Shown piece by piece: positions 27,042 to 35,900 of a stretch of DNA of 64,000 nt. The stretch's first letter is position 1. Each line of letters starts with the position of its first letter. Origin of the DNA: Solen grandis (taxonomy: Eukaryota > Mollusca > Bivalvia > Adapedonta > Solenidae); the NCBI GenBank assembly GCA_021229015.1, contig CM037778.1, positions 10,574,956 through 10,638,955 on the forward strand. Reading direction: 5' to 3'. The notes beneath the pieces are model-generated. The model had not been told where the DNA came from. It saw only the letters and a list, made by a program, of their open reading frames with translations, and did no database searches. The position numbers and the translations under genes are program-made.

Positions 27042-28340
27042 TTAACGTTTGTCTCTTAATAGTTCTTTGACTACTTCACGATCGTCAAAAGGTAAATGTT
27101 TATCGTAAATAATTTGGCTCGTCTCGTCGCCTTTGCCTAAAATAAGCACTATCTCTTCGCCTTGACGATCTTTAAGTGCCTGTGCGATCGCTTCACGACG
27201 ATTAAGATTAACGTTAACGGCAATATTTTTATCAATCCCTTGTAAAATATCTTCTACAATCCGTCGGGGATCTTCAAAACGGGGGTTATCGCTAGTAACG
27301 TAAAGACGTTTTGCGCGCGTAGAGGCAATATGCCCCATTAACGGGCGTTTAGTGCGATCACGATCACCGCCGGCTCCGAATACTACAAGAATTTCTTTCT
27401 CTTTAAGCGAATCGAGCACCTTTTCCATGCCGTCATGCGTATGGGCAAAATCGACGATCACGAGCGGCTTACGGCTTACGGTCTCCATGCGACCGGCAAC
27501 GCCGCTAAATTTCTCTACGGCATCGCAAATTTCACGAAGCGGGCGTTTTGTAAGTAACTTAGTCGATGCAATAGCCGCCAATAGGTTATAAAGATTAAAA
27601 GAGCCGTATAAAATCGAATGAAAATCTTCGATCTCGTCAAAAAACTGCACCATACCGCTTAAACCGCCGGTAAGCGAATATGCTAGCAATTTAAAGCTTG
27701 AGCTTGCCTCTAGAGAGTAGGTATAGGCATTTTTATAGTTAAACCGTGACTTGGTTTCGTCTTTATTAATTAGCTTCAGCCCCTCATCTTGGAAAAAGCT
27801 ATTTTTAATACGCACGTACTCCTCGTGCGTTTTATGAAAATCAAGATGGTCGCTAGTAATGTTAGTTAAAATCTTTATAGCAAACCTAAATCTTTGAATA
27901 CGATCTTGCGCAATTGCATGCGAACTAACTTCCATGACAAAATAGTCGCATCGGGCTCTTACTGCTTGATAGATATGTTTATAGATTTCTAATACCGGCG
28001 GTGTAGTAAGCGACTTGCCCGTAATGTTTTTATTGTTTATGAAAAACCCGCGCGTTCCTTGCAAGGCAACTTTATAGCCCAACGCTTGAAGCATAGTATA
28101 TATTGCCGTTGTCGTCGTTGTTTTTCCGTTCGTGCCGGTAACTGCGATAATTTTTATTCTATCTAATCCAAAAGCGGGTGCTAACTCTTCAATAGGAATA
28201 ATCTCTGCTGCGCCTCGCATCTTGGCATCTTGAATATACTCTTTATTTTGCGCCGAAACGATAAACGCCGTTTGAGCGTTGCATTGTGTAGAATTATCGG
28301 TAATATAGTCGTGCTTAAATGTTTGAAGCCGTATTTTCAA
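27042..28340 (-). CDS. murE: UDP-N-acetylmuramoyl-tripeptide synthetase (MurE)
   Basis: A 432-residue ligase that adds the third amino acid to the peptidoglycan precursor. The ATP loop reads VTGTNGKTTTT, and the carbamylated-lysine region and a C-terminal TSDNPRFEDP are present. The DNPR tetrapeptide is the signature of enzymes using meso-diaminopimelate. Slightly shorter than the E. coli enzyme at the N terminus, as in related bacteria. It overlaps the preceding TPR gene by 26 bases. Confidence 0.94.
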   Translation of the reverse strand: MKIRLQTFKHDYITDNSTQCNAQTAFIVSAQNKEYIQDAKMRGAAEIIPIEELAPAFGLDRIKIIAVTGTNGKTTTTTAIYTMLQALGYKVALQGTRGFFINNKNITGKSLTTPPVLEIYKHIYQAVRARCDYFVMEVSSHAIAQDRIQRFRFAIKILTNITSDHLDFHKTHEEYVRIKNSFFQDEGLKLINKDETKSRFNYKNAYTYSLEASSSFKLLAYSLTGGLSGMVQFFDEIEDFHSILYGSFNLYNLLAAIASTKLLTKRPLREICDAVEKFSGVAGRMETVSRKPLVIVDFAHTHDGMEKVLDSLKEKEILVVFGAGGDRDRTKRPLMGHIASTRAKRLYVTSDNPRFEDPRRIVEDILQGIDKNIAVNVNLNRREAIAQALKDRQGEEIVLILGKGDETSQIIYDKHLPFDDREVVKELLRDKR

Positions 28341-28923
28341 AAGCTTTGACTTTCTCTAGTTTTTCAATTAGTTTACGAATACGTTCATCGTTTGGAAAAG
28401 CTTGAAGAGCCCCTTCAACGTAATTAGTTGCCATATCGACAAAATCATACTCAATCAAGTTTTCTAAAAAGTCGATAAAGTCGTCTCGATCGCTAATAAT
28501 GACTCTTGTAGAGAAAATAATATCTTCAAGAGCACGTCTAAAGTCGCCTCGCTCTTTTACGAGCTCTTTAAAATCGTTGTAAGCAATACCGTCTTCGTGC
28601 TCAAGTCGTTGTTTTACGGGATCTTCAAATAGCCCTAGCAATGCCTCAAGCCCGCCGTCGATAGACTCTATGAGCCCCTCAACGATATCGGCAGCCCCTT
28701 CGCGATTCTCCTCTTTTAATATCGAGTAGTAGTCAAAAAGTGCTTGTGCACCCCCTTCTTTGCTCATTGCCATTTCAGAAAGTATAGCACCGATGCGAGC
28801 ATCTTTGTTATCGGGATTTTCTTTAAGCACCAATGAGTAGTTAAGCAACGCCGCCTTGTAATTTTGTTTATTAAACCTATCATTGGCCAAAGAGAGCATC
28901 TTGTTAATTCTTTTAAGCTTCAA
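28315..28923 (-). CDS. TPR-like hypothetical protein
   Basis: A 202-residue all-helical, acidic protein. Residues 12-40 resemble a tetratricopeptide unit (ANDRFNKQNYKAALLNYSLVLKENPDN) and residues 165-190 another (YVEGALQAFPNDERI). It has no signal peptide. It overlaps murE by 26 bases and follows nfu by 11 bases, so it belongs to an nfu-TPR-murE-rlmB unit. No function can be given beyond a probable protein-protein adaptor. Confidence 0.7.
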   Translation of the reverse strand: MKLKRINKMLSLANDRFNKQNYKAALLNYSLVLKENPDNKDARIGAILSEMAMSKEGGAQALFDYYSILKEENREGAADIVEGLIESIDGGLEALLGLFEDPVKQRLEHEDGIAYNDFKELVKERGDFRRALEDIIFSTRVIISDRDDFIDFLENLIEYDFVDMATNYVEGALQAFPNDERIRKLIEKLEKVKAFENTASNI

Positions 28924-28934
28924 ATCCGTCTCCT

Positions 28935-29219
28935 TTACAATCGGTCAATCTTATCTTCCGTTCCAAACGGAACTTCAATCACTTCGATATCCGGATGAAT
29001 ATTTAATTTTAATTGACGCTCTACCCCGTGTTTTAGCGTATTATTTGAGCTGCTACACCCTATGCACGCTCCTAATAGCTGTACGTACACTTTGCCGTTC
29101 TTAACGGTAATAAACTTAATATCGCCGCCGTCAAGTGCTAAATTCGGTCGAATCTTATCGATAACCTGTTCGGCCGGCTTCATTAAGTCATCATCGCTAA
29201 AAGGCATCATGCTTTGCAT
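28935..29219 (-). CDS. nfu: NifU-like iron-sulfur cluster scaffold
   Basis: A 94-residue Nfu-type protein: KIRPNLALDGGDIKFI followed by the cluster-binding GACIGCSSS (the CxxC binds a cluster at the dimer interface) and a C-terminal beta strand. It delivers Fe-S clusters to apoproteins. The ATG at 29219 lies only one base after its AAGG, so translation may begin at the ATG at 29210, which is better spaced. It is the first gene of the downstream unit and lies next to the CRISPR array. Confidence 0.88.
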   Translation of the reverse strand: MQSMMPFSDDDLMKPAEQVIDKIRPNLALDGGDIKFITVKNGKVYVQLLGACIGCSSSNNTLKHGVERQLKLNIHPDIEVIEVPFGTEDKIDRL

Positions 29220-29322
29220 CCTTACGATATTTTCGCCCCACCCTACACGTAACCGATTAGGGCTTTGCGGTCATATCGTCTCGTTCTTTGAGAGATATTG
29301 TAGCGCATTATCCTTGAATTTT

Positions 29323-29340
29323 GGTTTCAAACATGAAACC
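29323..29340. repeat. Perfect hairpin sharing the first bases of the CRISPR repeat
   Basis: GGTTTCA (29323-29329) and TGAAACC (29334-29340) form a seven-base stem with a four-base loop, and the left arm plus loop reads GTTTCAAAC, identical to the first nine bases of the repeat. It lies about 120 bases before the first degenerate repeat and could be a repeat fossil or a terminator. The rest of 29220-29463 is AT-rich, with no gene seen. Confidence 0.35.
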
Positions 29341-29463
29341 TCGTTGTTCTAATAAAACTTTTCTCATGCCGTGTTTTATTTAATAACTTTTTGTTTGTTC
29401 CCACTTTCCACGTTATTTAAATAAGTAATTGTAATTTTGAATTGAAAGTTACAAAAAGCAACA

Positions 29464-30867
29464 GTTTAAACTAAGTTAGCTTTTGTAAATATGTTTGGTA
29501 GGCCACTTTTCCTGATTATGGTTTCAAACTAAGTGAAGCTTTTTATAATTGTTTGATTAATGAAGAGTTATCATGAGTGCAATTAGTTTCAAACTAAGTG
29601 AAGCTTTTGTATAATTTGTTTGAAACTGCGCTTTCCTCTTTTCTAGCCATTTGTTTTCAAACTAAGTGAAGCTTTTGTATAATTTGTTTGATTATTCACG
29701 GAGGCGCAGGGGATGATACAATTATGTTTCAAACTAAGTGAAGCTTTTGTATAATTTGTTTGTTTAATGATATTCGGCTCTTCTAGTCTATTAGTTTCAA
29801 ACTAAGTGAAGCTTTTGTATAATTTGTTTGTAGTATCAATACGTAAACATTGTGTAGCGATTATTGAGTTTCAAACTAAGTGAAGCTTTTGTATAATTTG
29901 TTTGTTAACTGATATTCCCTTGATCATATCTGTTTCAAACTAAGTGAAGCTTTTGTATAATTTGTTTGAAGTGAGACTATCGTTAGACCAGTTTCAAACT
30001 AAGTGAAGCTTTTGTATAATTTGTTTGTCTAATTCTATACATAATGTTAACGTTTCAAACTAAGTGAAGCTTTTGTATAATTTGTTTGAGACAAATGGAG
30101 GAGACTATCGATCGAAGAAAGGTTTCAAACTAAGTGAAGCTTTTGTATAATTTGTTTGGGGTACTATTAGACACCGTAGGAACTATGACAGTAGTTTCAA
30201 ACTAAGTGAAGCTTTTGTATAATTTGTTTGAGAGCGAAGATAGCAAAGTTGCTAATGAGTTGAGGGTTTCAAACTAAGTGAAGCTTTTGTATAATTGTTG
30301 TTCCGTCAAGACGACACTAAGTTCAACTAAGTGAAGCTTTTGTATAAGTTTCTTTGCTTGTAATATTAGTGGGGGTTGGAAATATTGCAGGTATGTTTTC
30401 AAACTAAGTGAAGCTTTTGTATAATTTTGTTTGTTAAATGAAAATTAAGCGTATTTAAAACGGAAGCATGTTTCAAACTAAGTGAAGCTTTTGTATAATT
30501 TGTTTGTTGGTTAAATGCTTTCGTGGGAACCGCTTACGCTAGGTTTCAAACTAAGTGAAGCTTTTGTATAATTTGTTTGGTGTCTCAAATCAAAAATGCA
30601 ATTACTGAAGAGAGTTTCAAACTAAGTGAAGCTTTTGTATAATTTGTTTGATAGTGTCGCACGATATGCCGCAATGGGGATTGAGGTTTCAAACTAAGTG
30701 AAGCTTTTGTATAATTTGTTTGAAGAAATATACGACGATACTGCTATTTTAGGAGTGTTTCAAACTAAGTGAAGCTTTTGTATAATTTGTTTGTCTTTAA
30801 ACTATAGGACCAACTACTAAAATTGAACATGTTTCAAACTAAGTGAAGCTTTTGTATAATTTGTTTG
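29464..30867 (+). CRISPR. Type II CRISPR array, 21 repeats and 20 spacers
   Basis: Fifteen copies of a 37-base repeat are identical. It begins GTTTCAAACTAAGTGAAG and ends TATAATTTGTTTG. Variant copies are at 29464 (34 bases, strongly degenerate), 29521 (35), 29654 (first base changed), 30266 (35), 30321 (36, several changes) and 30396 (extra T). Spacers run from 20 to about 39 bases: mostly 30-37, but 23, 27, 22, 24 and 20 also occur. Complementarity to the tracrRNA fixes the crRNA orientation as plus. Transcription would run toward the tracrRNA and cas genes. Positions 25-30 of each normal repeat are TATAAT. Confidence 0.98.
29610..29615 (+). promoter_or_regulatory. TATAAT inside the repeat (one example of many)
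   Basis: Every full-length repeat holds TATAAT at positions 25-30, preceded by CTTTTG and followed by TTGTTTG. This puts the first spacer base 8 bases after the box, the expected transcription start. There is no good -35 (TTTCAA at the right spacing), but promoters here generally lack one. Shown is the copy in the repeat at 29586-29622. If active, each spacer-repeat crRNA has its own promoter, as known for Neisseria type II-C arrays. Confidence 0.5.
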
Positions 30868-30876
30868 AGCAGATTC

Positions 30877-30916
30877 AAACCCCCTGATATAGGGGTTTTC
30901 GTTAGTCGTTTTTTTT
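30877..30916 (+). terminator. Rho-independent terminator at the array end
   Basis: AAACCCC (30877-30883) pairs with GGGGTTT (30892-30898) around an eight-base loop, followed by a T at 30899 and, ten bases later, an uninterrupted T-run (30909-30916). It starts ten bases after the last repeat, so it would stop array transcripts before the tracrRNA promoter. Confidence 0.75.
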
Positions 30917-30950
30917 AAAAAAATTCCACAAACGAAAAAACGTTAAAATC

Positions 30951-30979
30951 TTGCGTATTTGTGGAAATTTCGATAAAAT
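30951..30979 (+). promoter_or_regulatory. Promoter of the tracrRNA
   Basis: TTGCGT (30951-30956), a 17-base spacer, and TAAAAT (30974-30979). The predicted start near 30986 coincides with the first base of the anti-repeat. Position, spacing and box quality all agree. Confidence 0.8.
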
Positions 30980-30985
30980 ACCTTT

Positions 30986-31090
30986 GCAAGCAAATTATAC
31001 AAAAAGTTTCACCTCTGGTTGAAATCATTACGACGTTAAATACGAATGAAGCGGGTCTCCTGACTTTACGTCATACCCGTCGTCGCTTTT
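30986..31090 (+). ncRNA. tracrRNA
   Basis: Starting near 30987 the sequence is an anti-repeat: CAAGCAAATTATACAAAA pairs with the last 18 bases of the repeat (one G-U). A bulge follows, then TTTCAC pairs with the GTGAA region, and finally GGTTGAAAT pairs with the repeat start. The tail holds GACGTT and a hairpin (GCGGGT at 31051-31056 with ACCCGT at 31075-31080, inner TGAC/GTCA) ending in CGCTTTT, the likely terminator. It lies on the opposite strand to cas4 and stops just before the cas4 stop codon. It is needed to load crRNA on Cas9; no experiment is implied. Confidence 0.9.
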
Positions 31091-31092
31091 AA

Positions 31093-31665
31093 TCAAAACC
31101 TATCGTCGCAGTAGTTTATATATTCACACTGCACACACTTGTTTTTATCTGCGTTACTATTTGGAAATACGGCACTATTTGCTATTTTATTTATGTTATT
31201 AATCGTGCTAAAAAAGTCGCTCTTTACCGTATCGTTTAGAGTCAAGCGAAATAACTTCATATTGTTACCGTATATTATATATCCGCTCTTAAACGGCTTT
31301 TTGTATTTTTTCTCAAGCAACAATCCGTATCCGCAAAGTTGTAAAATATGCGCGTAAGACGGCTTTTTTTGTTCTATATCTTTAAACTCTACCGGAATAA
31401 CCTCGTTTTGGCATAAAAAAGATAGATCCGCCTTGCCGGATATATTTAGCTCTTCAGACTCCATATATTTTGCGATCTCGACTCGTTCGTATACGATGTT
31501 AAGTTTTTTGAATTTTCTATTTTTTGATAATCTCTCTTGTATATCATGGTAATCAAGGCCGAGCGCGACGTGTCGAGGGTATACCGGTTTTATATTCGTT
31601 AAAAGATTATAATAGACGATTCTGGGGCAAAATCGGTATTGCCGTATAAGGTTAATCGGTATCAT
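31093..31665 (-). CDS. cas4: CRISPR-associated Cas4 nuclease
   Basis: A 190-residue RecB-like nuclease with an iron-sulfur cluster. The first cysteine sits in RFCPR (Cys13) and the other three in the C-terminal CVQCEYINYC. The nuclease core shows an aspartate in GKADLSF, then PVEFKDI (the E-x-K motif), and a Q in LQLCGYG. Cas4 trims and selects prespacers during adaptation and marks the locus as type II-B. It overlaps the cas2 stop by one base. Confidence 0.93.
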   Translation of the reverse strand: MIPINLIRQYRFCPRIVYYNLLTNIKPVYPRHVALGLDYHDIQERLSKNRKFKKLNIVYERVEIAKYMESEELNISGKADLSFLCQNEVIPVEFKDIEQKKPSYAHILQLCGYGLLLEKKYKKPFKSGYIIYGNNMKLFRLTLNDTVKSDFFSTINNINKIANSAVFPNSNADKNKCVQCEYINYCDDRF

Positions 31666-31952
31666 TAAATAATCTCAAATGTTTCGGGATGCAAAAAATC
31701 GTCTTTATCGTATCCGAAACTATCTTTTAAATATTTGTCTAACGTAACGTTTACTATAAAGGCTTTATCTGTTTTTATATCGCAATATTTATTAAAAAGT
31801 TGTCTAATAACTCTTTTTTCGCTAGCTAAAACATATCCCCACATCACCGATTTTTGAATAGAGACCATTCCTAAATCTTTTAGCTCTTCAAAAAATTTCG
31901 TCCTGTTTTTCGTATCGGTTATATCGTAGCTTACTATTACTTGCGTATACAT
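31665..31952 (-). CDS. cas2: CRISPR-associated Cas2
   Basis: A 95-residue ferredoxin-fold subunit of the Cas1-Cas2 integrase. The start at 31952 gives MYTQVIVSYDITDTKNRTKFFEEL, with the conserved beta strand ending in YDITD. It begins one base after the cas1 stop. A longer frame starting at 32042 would overlap cas1 by 89 bases and adds no family sequence, so it was not used. Confidence 0.93.
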   Translation of the reverse strand: MYTQVIVSYDITDTKNRTKFFEELKDLGMVSIQKSVMWGYVLASEKRVIRQLFNKYCDIKTDKAFIVNVTLDKYLKDSFGYDKDDFLHPETFEII

Positions 31953-31953
31953 C

Positions 31954-32913
31954 TTACCATCTAAATATATAGCTTTTGTATCTATTGCGGGTACTAAAAT
32001 ATCCGGATATTTTATATATTTGTCGTTGAATAATGCTCTCAAGGGTAAGTTTTTTATGCTTATACCTATATTTTTTTGAAAGTGTTTTTAAAATCGCCGT
32101 TGCTACCTCTTTTTTGATTGAATCAAAATTTTTTGTCTTTTCCAATTTTGATCGTAGTTTAATAATATTTCTATCTACTACAAAGCTTCTATACTCTTCC
32201 ATAATATCTAACGCTAACGACGGTTTTGCGCTCCTTTGGCTATGAAGCACTCCGCAATAAGGCTCAAGTCCTGCGTTGACGCATGACTTATATATAAAGT
32301 TTAAAAGTATTGCATAGCCGTAGTTAAGGGCAATATTCGTAATATCTTGCGAATATCTTTTAGTTCTACGCTCAAAACTGCTTGGAACAAATTGCATATT
32401 TTTAATATACGAAAAATAATCTTTTGCGCAACTGCCCTCAATGCCTAGTATAAGCTCTTTAGAGATATCGGTTTTGTGCTTTAGCACTCCGATAGCTTGA
32501 TTAAAATTATCTATTACTTCATCTTTTCTAAAATCGTCGATACCTCTACTAATATAGAGCAAAACGGCTCTTTGGTTTTTTAGTTTTCCTACTATGAGCT
32601 CTCTTGCCAACTCTAAACCTACGCTATTTTCGCTTGCAATAAATTGGTTTTTGCGAACCTGTACCGATTTGTGCTCATAGAGTGCATGAAGTGCGCTAAA
32701 AGAGTTAAAGGTATTGAAAAATATCTTTATGCCTCTATGCGAGCATGAGACGACAAGATCGCTCGATAGTCCGATACCGCGCGATAGCACCTGAATAGTT
32801 TTTACCCTATTTAAGGCTATTTCGTCTACTATCTTTCCTGCTTCTTTAATGGTAAGCCTTTGAGACCTTAGCCCCAAGTAGAGTCCGTAACTATTGACTA
32901 TAACGTGCTTCAC
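31954..32913 (-). CDS. cas1: CRISPR-associated Cas1 integrase
   Basis: A 319-residue integrase that inserts new spacers with Cas2. The N-terminal beta domain (VIVNSYGLYLGLRSQRL) and C-terminal helical domain are complete. The catalytic glutamate region is in ILGIEGSCAKDYF; the histidine and aspartate are in GVLHSQRSAKPSLALDIMEEYR. It overlaps the cas9 stop by four bases. The frame is intact, so adaptation could still work even though cas9 is split. Confidence 0.95.
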   Translation of the reverse strand: MKHVIVNSYGLYLGLRSQRLTIKEAGKIVDEIALNRVKTIQVLSRGIGLSSDLVVSCSHRGIKIFFNTFNSFSALHALYEHKSVQVRKNQFIASENSVGLELARELIVGKLKNQRAVLLYISRGIDDFRKDEVIDNFNQAIGVLKHKTDISKELILGIEGSCAKDYFSYIKNMQFVPSSFERRTKRYSQDITNIALNYGYAILLNFIYKSCVNAGLEPYCGVLHSQRSAKPSLALDIMEEYRSFVVDRNIIKLRSKLEKTKNFDSIKKEVATAILKTLSKKYRYKHKKLTLESIIQRQIYKISGYFSTRNRYKSYIFRW

Positions 32914-35900
32914 GGCAGATTGTTTAAAATAATCTCTTTTTTGTTTTCGGTTATCGTTGCTTTGTATCGTAAAGTGATCGTATCGACTCTATGCTCAAGC
33001 AGTTTAGCCTTAGCTTTTAAACCGTCTCGCGGAGAGCCTATATATCTACATAGATCTAAATCTTTATTGTCTATATAATTTTCTAACAATAGTGCAAACG
33101 TCTTATCTTTTGCTCCGTCGTAATATTGAATTTGTGAAAAATCGATATCTTTAAAACCGGACTTTTTTAATGTTACCTCAACGGTGCATCTTTGTGCTTC
33201 ATTGACAAAATATTTTAATTTTGAGACGAATATAGATATTTTAGATATATCTATGTTTACGTCGTATAGATGTTTGGCGTTTTGGTCTAACGACAGGCAA
33301 TCTAGCAGATCTTCAATCTTCAAAGGTACGGTGTTTTTGCTAAAGAACGGAACGGGTTTTATTTTTCCGTCAATCACGTAATGTTTAGTAGCAATATCTT
33401 TATTTCCTAATACTTGCCACGTTTCGTTACGCTTTATCCTAAATTTAGGGCTTCCTAATATAGGCAAGGTGAACTTATGCCGCTTTTTGCCTCTTTTTTT
33501 TGTCTGTTTATACGCTTCTTGCTGTTTTGAAGCAAACATATTTTTAAGTAGCCCGGTTAAAACGTCACGATCTAAAAAGCTCTTTTTCCCTTCGTTTGTC
33601 TTAAAGAGTTTTTGTTCGTTTTGAAGCTTTTTATAGACGGCTTTATATACATTTAGGCTATAGGGCGGAATACCTTTTATAGAATCAAACTTTTGAAGTT
33701 CCGACCTTTCTTTATTCAAAAATATGCTCTCTACCTCTTTTCTATACGTAACGTAACGCAGTTTGTCCAAAAACTTTAAGTTGCTTAACTCTTGTTTGGC
33801 TTCTTCGTCCGTTTTTGCTCTATGAAAGAGCGAATGTAGCAAGTTTGAGCTTTTAAAAACGTCTATTTTATACGTAGCTTTATCTTCTATCTCGTCATAA
33901 GAAGATATAAAATATTTTTTACCTTTGAAGTTTTTATACGGTAAGCCGTAATCTATTAACCTCTTAACCTCTTGTTTGTTCGATTTTGTCGTAATATGTT
34001 TATAATGTTCGCTATAGATAGTCTGGTCAAAAAGCCGGTACGAAGCTAACTCTTTGGCCGATGCGTTTATAAAACTCTTATTTTTTGAAATGTTATTAAT
34101 GCCGGACTCTTTTAGGTATATATCGTTAAAATCAAAATAAAACTCCCTTTGGCTTATCTTCTCTCGTACGTTGTCGTATCTTTGAATCTTTTGATCTTTC
34201 GAGTTCGCCAAATGGTACACCGTCATAGCATCGATACAGTGCGAATGGGCATCTTGTATCTCTTTCTTTTTTATATGCGGCATGTTTTGGGCTAAAATAT
34301 TTCTTGTGCTGCTTACTAATCTATTGTCGATAGTTTTGCCGTTAACTTTTACTTTTAAGTTACCCTCTACGTCTAACTCTTTAAACGTATCCGGAAATTT
34401 TTTTACCGACTTTTCATGAATAAGCCTTGCCAATCTTTTTTGCGTACCGTTTGGAACCGTTTTTATTTTATCTAACCGTACTATCTCAAAAGCTTTCTTA
34501 AATTCGGGAGTGCCCCTCATAAAAAGAGCATACCGAAGCGCCCTTTGTTGTGGTAGTTCTAGGTTATCGAAATTGGTAAACTCCTCTTTTTTTATACCCT
34601 CTAACCCCTCTTTAATCTTCTTTCGTATCGTGTTTAGATCGTCTGTTTTGAAAACTGCTTTGAGATGTTTAGCGTGTATTGATTCCAACGACCAATCTTT
34701 ATTGCCTTTTATTTTTTGGTTTCCGGTTACGCTACAATATATCATATTTGCTTTTGAGTTATAGACCTTTTTGCTTTGGGGTAAAATATGGTCCCAATCT
34801 CCTTGTTCAAACTCTTCACCGCTATACGGGCATGTTTTTACGTTAAGATTATCTTTGTGCTCTTGTATTTTTTGCTTTATAGCAGAGTTGTTTTTTTTCT
34901 TGATAGTTATAAGATTTTTTTCAAACTCGAATCTGTTTTGCTCAAGCAGTATCTCTAGAGTATCTATATCGTCGATATCGTCGGAGTTTATCTCTTGCGT
35001 AATCTCAAACGAGAGCCTATCTAGCATCATATCTAGCATACCGTCAATCGGCTTTGCTACGTCGCTTAGAACTCTTTTGCAGATTGTTAACTTCTCATCG
35101 CTTCTTACGGCATTTTCGCCGGTGCAATCTTTGCAAGTTTTATTAAAACCGCTTAGCTCTTCAAAAAGTATATTGTACGTTTGCAAAAATATATTAAGAA
35201 CTCTTTTGATGTTATCTGCGTCTACCTTTTGAAAATCTTTTAAGCACGTAGTAGTTATTTTTAGCCTCTTTTCCAAGACCTCTTTTAACGTTAAAAAATT
35301 TTTATTAATATTTTTGACGATAAGTTTTATCTCTTTATCGTCTACGCAATTTCGGTCTTTATAACACGCTACTACGTTATGGTAAAAACCGTTTTTGTAC
35401 TCTTTTTGCTCGACGCTAACTCTTCTAAGGGCGGCTTGTAGCCCTTTTGCCTCTTTTATAGATTCAATAAAACTATCGGCCTCTTTAGCGGTAAAGTCGT
35501 ATGAGTAGACCGGTTTAAGCAAGGTATGCTTTACGTTGTTTTTGTACGGAGCGTTGACGTTGCATTTTTCTAAAACGGAAGAAGACTCCTCGTACAGTCC
35601 GTTTATTATCTTCTCTTCTTCGTAAAAATAGCGTTTGGCAATAGGGCGTAAAGCGTTATATGTCTCTTCTCCGAAAGCCCTTTTAAACGTTTTGATGCTA
35701 TCTACGGTACCTCTTTGAAATTTTGCTTCGTGTTTAAAGACATTTCTAGGGTTTAGCTCTTTAGTAGTTATGTCTGAAACGGCATCTAATATTCTTTGTA
35801 GATACTTTGAGTAGGTAAAATCTTTCGTAATCTTTTTATTGCCCGTAACGACATTCGTTTTAAGCAACGGTCGTCTTTCAAATATGCCGTAATCGTCCGT

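Noticed and set aside
31954..32042. Longer cas2 start overlapping cas1 by 89 bases
   Set aside because: The ATG at 31952 gives the family N terminus and sits one base after the cas1 stop.
34771..35232. 153-codon plus-strand frame inside cas9
   Set aside because: Antisense shadow of the cas9 coding sequence, rich in Ser/Phe/Leu as expected for reverse frames.
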